Source: Thermoplasmatales archaeon SM1-50
GTDB taxonomy: Archaea > Thermoplasmatota > E2 > DHVEG-1
Assembly: GCA_001595945.1 (NCBI GenBank)
Contig: LSSI01000012.1
Span: 1 to 34,440, forward strand
Direction of reading: 5' to 3'
Length of the DNA: 34,440 nucleotides
The notes beneath the pieces were generated by a model, which saw only the letters and a list, made by a program, of their open reading frames with translations, ran no database searches and had not been told where the DNA came from. Numbering within the stretch: the stretch's first letter is position 1; each line of letters begins with the position of its first letter. Both the position numbers and the translations under genes were made by a program. Shown here piece after piece: positions 31,952-34,440 of the stretch.

Positions 31952-32227
31952 ATGAAAGGACGACGCACCAACTATGAGATCTATTGGGAAATCCTTGTCT
32001 TTTGTTGGAAACCGAAAACATTCACTAGTATTATTAATCGTTGTGATCTCAATTCAAAAATTGGGCAAGAACATGTACATTTCTTAACTGAAAAAAATTA
32101 TCTTCTACTTCAAATACAAGATGATAAAAAAACATATATAACCACTGAACAGGCTCAAGAGTATATCACATTGTTTACACAATTATATAGAAAAATGTTT
32201 GATAACTCTCCCTCATTCAAACTCTAA
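31952..32227 (+). CDS. Small winged helix-turn-helix protein
   Basis: 91 residues: KGRRTNYEIYWEILVFCWK, PKTFTSIINRCDLNSKIGQ, HVHFLTEKNYLLLQIQDD, KKTYITTEQAQEYITLF. This is the archaeal ArnR1-like/HTH_45 winged-helix layout, where a first helix is followed by T..I...C.L.........L...G.L......Y.TT..G..Y. The ATG at 31952 is chosen because it opens at the domain start and lies one base after the stop of the membrane-protein gene; the longer frame from 31871 is inside that gene. Likely a DNA-binding regulator. Confidence 0.8.
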   Translation: MKGRRTNYEIYWEILVFCWKPKTFTSIINRCDLNSKIGQEHVHFLTEKNYLLLQIQDDKKTYITTEQAQEYITLFTQLYRKMFDNSPSFKL

Positions 32228-32284
32228 CAAAAATTACTTTTAGGGTTTAAATTTCTTTTTTTATACAAAAACATGTCTTAGAAA

Positions 32285-32377
32285 CCGTGTCACTACTTCC
32301 CCACCAACCCTAGTTTTGAGGATATGTTTTTAAGGAAAGAATAGTTACAAGACAATCAGAGTGGAGGTAAAGGTAAT
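32285..32377 (+). promoter_or_regulatory. Box (one mismatch) and promoter of the nuclease-like gene
   Basis: CCGTGTCACTACTT (32285-32298) differs from the box at one position. The TATA region GATATGTTTTTAAGG starts at 32321, 22 bp after the box, i.e. about one helical turn more than the 10-bp spacing seen in other copies. GAATAGTTACAAGACA then parallels the promoter at 30566. GTGGAGGTAAAGG is a strong ribosome binding site. Confidence 0.55.
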
Positions 32378-32821
32378 ATGAATGAAGACGATCTAAAAAC
32401 TATAGTAATTCGTGACCTTCATGCAAAAGGAATTAATGTTATAAATTTTAAAAAAGGGACTTTCGACTTAATGGTTGAAGGAAGTAATCCAATTATCCTC
32501 GAATTGAAAATGATAACTGCTGGTGGAAAGAAAGGGTTTATTGAAACAGAAGAAGGAAACAAAAAAGAATTCACCTTTACGGAAGATCAAACACGTGAAC
32601 TTAAAAAAACAAAGTTTCCTATCTATGTTCTCGCCAACGATGGACACAACTATTACCTGTTTGACCCAAAATGGGTAAAATCTCAAGTTGAAGACTTGAA
32701 AGAATATGATAAGGCAATAATATATGAATCTCGCTGGAATGATACTGATTGGAATAACATTTCACCAATAACATACGACTTAGCAATAAACAATATAGTA
32801 AAAATTGTAAATCGAAGGTAA
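32378..32821 (+). CDS. PD-(D/E)XK nuclease-like protein
   Basis: 147 residues. KKGTFDLMVEGSNPIILELKM places D30 and E42-L43-K44 in the spacing of the PD-(D/E)XK catalytic site (Asp, then E-x-K on the next strand), followed by a long charged segment and a hydrophobic core strand (FPIYVLANDGHNYYLFDP). N-terminal LKTIVIRDLHAKGINVINF forms the first helix-strand. The rest resembles Holliday-junction-resolvase or restriction-like folds. The protein is short and no partner (methylase, helicase) lies beside it. Role may be DNA repair, defence or a remnant of a mobile element; undecided. Confidence 0.65.
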   Translation: MNEDDLKTIVIRDLHAKGINVINFKKGTFDLMVEGSNPIILELKMITAGGKKGFIETEEGNKKEFTFTEDQTRELKKTKFPIYVLANDGHNYYLFDPKWVKSQVEDLKEYDKAIIYESRWNDTDWNNISPITYDLAINNIVKIVNRR

Positions 32822-32834
32822 TGAGTTTTGTAAT

Positions 32835-32858
32835 CCGTGTCACTGCTTGTCCGCTCAT
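32835..32858 (+). promoter_or_regulatory. Exact 14-bp box upstream of the CPBP gene
   Basis: CCGTGTCACTGCTT (32835-32848), then GTCCGCTCAT (shared with the minus-strand copy near 34100 and in part with 4743), then TTTCTTTAATA as a possible TATA. The gene at 32961 starts about 110 bp further on and has its own TATA-like TTAAAAATATATC nearer, about 32920-32932. Confidence 0.55.
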
Positions 32859-32960
32859 TTTCTTTAATACAGGAGACGGTGGTTAAAGTTTAACTCCTCA
32901 TACAAAGATTTATTTGATATTTAAAAATATATCAATAGCCAAGTATAAAGAAGAATCACA

Positions 32961-33749
32961 ATGTTTGGTCAACTACTTCGAAATAAAACGGGAAATGTCA
33001 GACCATATTGGACTCTGTTCATCTTAGTCTTCTCTGTATTGGCAGTAATTGTCTTGAATCGTATAATATTGAGAGTGACTGGTCTAATAATTGATACCAC
33101 AGACTCACAGATAGTTATAGGTATCATGGACCTCGTAGCAGTAATAGGGTTGATTTACGTATTTACAACCAAGTTAGACAGAAGAGATTTCAGATGGGCT
33201 GAAATTGGTTTGTCATGGAAACCCAAGATACTCGTCTTTTTCAGTGTAGGTATAATTCTTGGTGGTGTTCTGGAAATCTTTTCTTTAGGGTTGGGCATCA
33301 CACAAGGAACTGTTGAAGAACCCATGATCCCAAATATTGCCTCAATTACAATCTTGACGGGAATAACAGCTGTTATGTTAGATAGCTTCTGGCAAGAAAT
33401 CGCATTTAGAGGGTATCTACAGACAAGATTTGTGGAGAATTACGGTACAATAATTGGGATTTCAGTGGTCGCTGTTACCTTCGTACTTATTCATCTGTTG
33501 GTTAATCCATTGTCAGCTCTTGAGGTATTGACCGGTAGTATTCTATTCCTTCTTGTAGGGTTTCTGTACTATATAACAAGGTCTATCTTTCTAGTTGGTT
33601 CACTACATGGAACTCTAAATTATATTCCAATCCTGTTGAACACATGGTCACAACCGTTAGATAGGGCAATTGTGTACGGACTGGCACTGGGATTAGTGCT
33701 CCTGTTTTCACAGTTACTAGGCAGAAACAAAGAAAAAATCAGTTCTTGA
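32961..33749 (+). CDS. CPBP-family intramembrane metalloprotease-like protein
   Basis: 262 residues with about eight helices. The CPBP (CAAX protease/bacteriocin-processing) motifs are visible: motif 1 SFWQEIAFRGYLQTR (Glu146, Arg150), motif 2 LIHLLVNP (His178), and a third LHGTLNY with His. Family motif 1 normally reads EExxxR; here the first Glu is Gln145, so activity may be altered. Type II CAAX proteases cleave within the membrane after prenylation or process peptides. The substrate is unknown. No processed peptide gene is obvious. The box at 32835 lies upstream. Confidence 0.82.
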   Translation: MFGQLLRNKTGNVRPYWTLFILVFSVLAVIVLNRIILRVTGLIIDTTDSQIVIGIMDLVAVIGLIYVFTTKLDRRDFRWAEIGLSWKPKILVFFSVGIILGGVLEIFSLGLGITQGTVEEPMIPNIASITILTGITAVMLDSFWQEIAFRGYLQTRFVENYGTIIGISVVAVTFVLIHLLVNPLSALEVLTGSILFLLVGFLYYITRSIFLVGSLHGTLNYIPILLNTWSQPLDRAIVYGLALGLVLLFSQLLGRNKEKISS

Positions 33750-33835
33750 CTGTGCTTAGCGCACAAAAATGTTGATTTTACAAAGTTATAAATTGATTTT
33801 ATGGAAACCCCATTCTTAATTGTATTCTCTGTATT

Positions 33836-33897
33836 CCGTGTCACTGCTTTCCTTCTGTCATTAATTAGCACAAAAAACAAGGATATTTTTATATAAT
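33836..33897 (+). promoter_or_regulatory. Exact 14-bp box and TATA upstream of a relic
   Basis: CCGTGTCACTGCTT (33836-33849). GGATATTTTTATATAA (33881-33896) lies 32 bp after the box, about two helical turns more than the 10-bp spacing elsewhere; an AT-rich ATTAATTAG also begins at the 10-bp position. It drives the relic starting at 33898. Confidence 0.55.
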
Positions 33898-33951
33898 ATG
33901 AGAAAATGGCTTTGTAGAAATATTCTATTTTCAATAGTTTTCTCCTGTTGA
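33898..33951 (+). pseudogene. Relic start of a secreted-protein gene
   Basis: ATG 33898 gives MRKWLCRNILFSIVFSC then TGA at 33949-33951: a positively charged start and hydrophobic stretch, i.e. a truncated signal peptide with a lipobox-like C. It lies directly after the box and TATA. From 33952 to 34080 I find no further coding sequence. Likely another decayed surface-protein gene. Confidence 0.35.
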
Positions 33952-34080
33952 ATAAGTAAAATGCTAATTGATATTATCACTTACCAAATTCCTTTTTTGA
34001 ATAGTTTTATGTCGTATTATATTTTAACTTTCAATAGGAGTAAATCCAAAAATTTCTTATTTTTTATTTGTTTAAAAATG

Positions 34081-34119
34081 ATAGTTTTATATACTATGAG
34101 CGGACAAGCGTTGTCATGG
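34081..34119 (-). promoter_or_regulatory. Degenerate 14-bp box with identical TATA and spacing (minus strand)
   Basis: On the minus strand the box position (34119-34106) reads CCATGACAACGCTT (10 of 14), then GTCCGCTCAT, then AGTATATAAAACTAT (34095-34081). The TATA 15-mer and the 10-bp spacing equal those at 23689-23727. No minus-strand gene is seen directly after it. Confidence 0.5.
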
Positions 34120-34194
34120 TTTCTGCCTTGTTTTTTTCCATCTTTTTGCCTTGTTTTATAATTTTTAGTTTACAGGTTCTCTTCTATTTCTTGT

Positions 34195-34440
34195 TCATTG
34201 ATTATTAGTAATCACAATATTGTGTGATTGCTCTGAGATTGTTCCTTCATCAATTGTTGTATATTCATATTCTATTACTACATATTCTGGAACCAACCCA
34301 ACTGAAAAACTTAACTCGAGATAATAACATTTTAATCCATTGTTGACGACCGCATCATCTATTGTGTTATCTTCAGTTGAACCTTTCCCACTACTTCCAT
34401 ATGATGTCAGCTCAGCCATAATTGTTTCACCGGATAAATC
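34195..34440 (-). CDS. C-terminal end of a protein of unknown family (cut by window edge)
   Basis: The minus-strand frame is open from the window end to a stop at 34195, at least 81 residues: DLSGETIMAELTSYGS then SGKGSTEDNTIDDAVVNNG, LKCYYLELSFSVGLVPEYVV and IEYEYTTIDEGTISEQS. Rich in Ser, Thr and acidic residues with beta-strand character, as in extracellular beta-sandwich domains. The ATG at 34419 is probably internal. No family is recognised. Confidence 0.5.
   Translation of the reverse strand, partial: DLSGETIMAELTSYGSSGKGSTEDNTIDDAVVNNGLKCYYLELSFSVGLVPEYVVIEYEYTTIDEGTISEQSHNIVITNNQ

Noticed and set aside
33961-34161. 66-codon plus-strand frame
   Set aside because: Phe/Leu/Ser-rich low-complexity translation of AT-rich DNA, no ribosome site.
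1-34440. CRISPR array or insertion sequence
   Set aside because: No regularly spaced repeats with unique spacers, no transposase and no terminal inverted repeats seen; the 14-bp boxes are far apart and tied to promoters.

Overview
The window looks like a piece of an archaeal chromosome, most likely from the Thermoplasmatota. Archaeal-eukaryotic genes support this: aIF5A with a hypusine-site lysine, a Hel308-type helicase, the KEOPS subunit Cgi121 and a bacterio-opsin-activator type HTH regulator. Promoters are of the TATA type, several genes appear to be leaderless, and many secreted PKD-domain proteins occur. A gingipain-type C25 peptidase, an M14 carboxypeptidase, an aromatic amino acid type decarboxylase and an iron alcohol dehydrogenase suggest a heterotroph that degrades proteins outside the cell. 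Sediment Thermoplasmata such as Marine Benthic Group D would fit, but that lineage guess is inference.

Layout. 1-1536 (minus): translation and polyamine operon with a zinc-ribbon protein, an EF-Tu domain-2-like protein, aIF5A and agmatinase (cut by the window edge). 1612-4307 (plus): Hel308 overlapping Cgi121. 4308-7039: a decaying lipid region with a relic secreted-protein start, a broken UbiA prenyltransferase, a relic of a geranylgeranyl-reductase-like flavoprotein, and one intact UbiA. 7266-7339: tRNA-Arg(GCG). 7480-10648: RND exporter and divergent HTH regulator. Then come an imperfect copy of the tRNA 3' end and a C2H2 zinc-finger microprotein. 11330-15764: a secreted propeller/PKD protein, a decayed gene and a secreted M14 peptidase. 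15856-18647: CBS protein, CPA2 antiporter with a zinc ribbon, small secreted protein. 19003-23446: decarboxylase, cysteine-cluster protein, radical SAM protein, third UbiA. 23.7 kb: relic of a tyrosine recombinase. 23971-27515: Fe-ADH, AbrB protein, transaldolase-like aldolase, winged-helix protein, zinc ribbon. 27978-30482: gingipain-like protease. 30.5-34.4 kb: small genes (broken lipoprotein, membrane protein with winged helix, PD-(D/E)XK nuclease-like protein, CPBP protease) and a truncated gene.

The most striking unexplained signal is a 14-bp intergenic box (CCGTGTCACTGCTT). It has four exact copies, one single-mismatch copy and several degenerate copies. In most of them the next AT-rich or TATA-like element starts 10 bp further on, so it looks like a promoter-proximal site shared by a set of genes, several of them now decayed. 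A second signal is an amphipathic C-terminal tail shared by the two secreted PKD peptidases, possibly a surface-retention or sorting signal. The window also holds many gene relics, recognised because one frame still reads as protein through stop codons. All function calls come from reading motifs; no database search was run.
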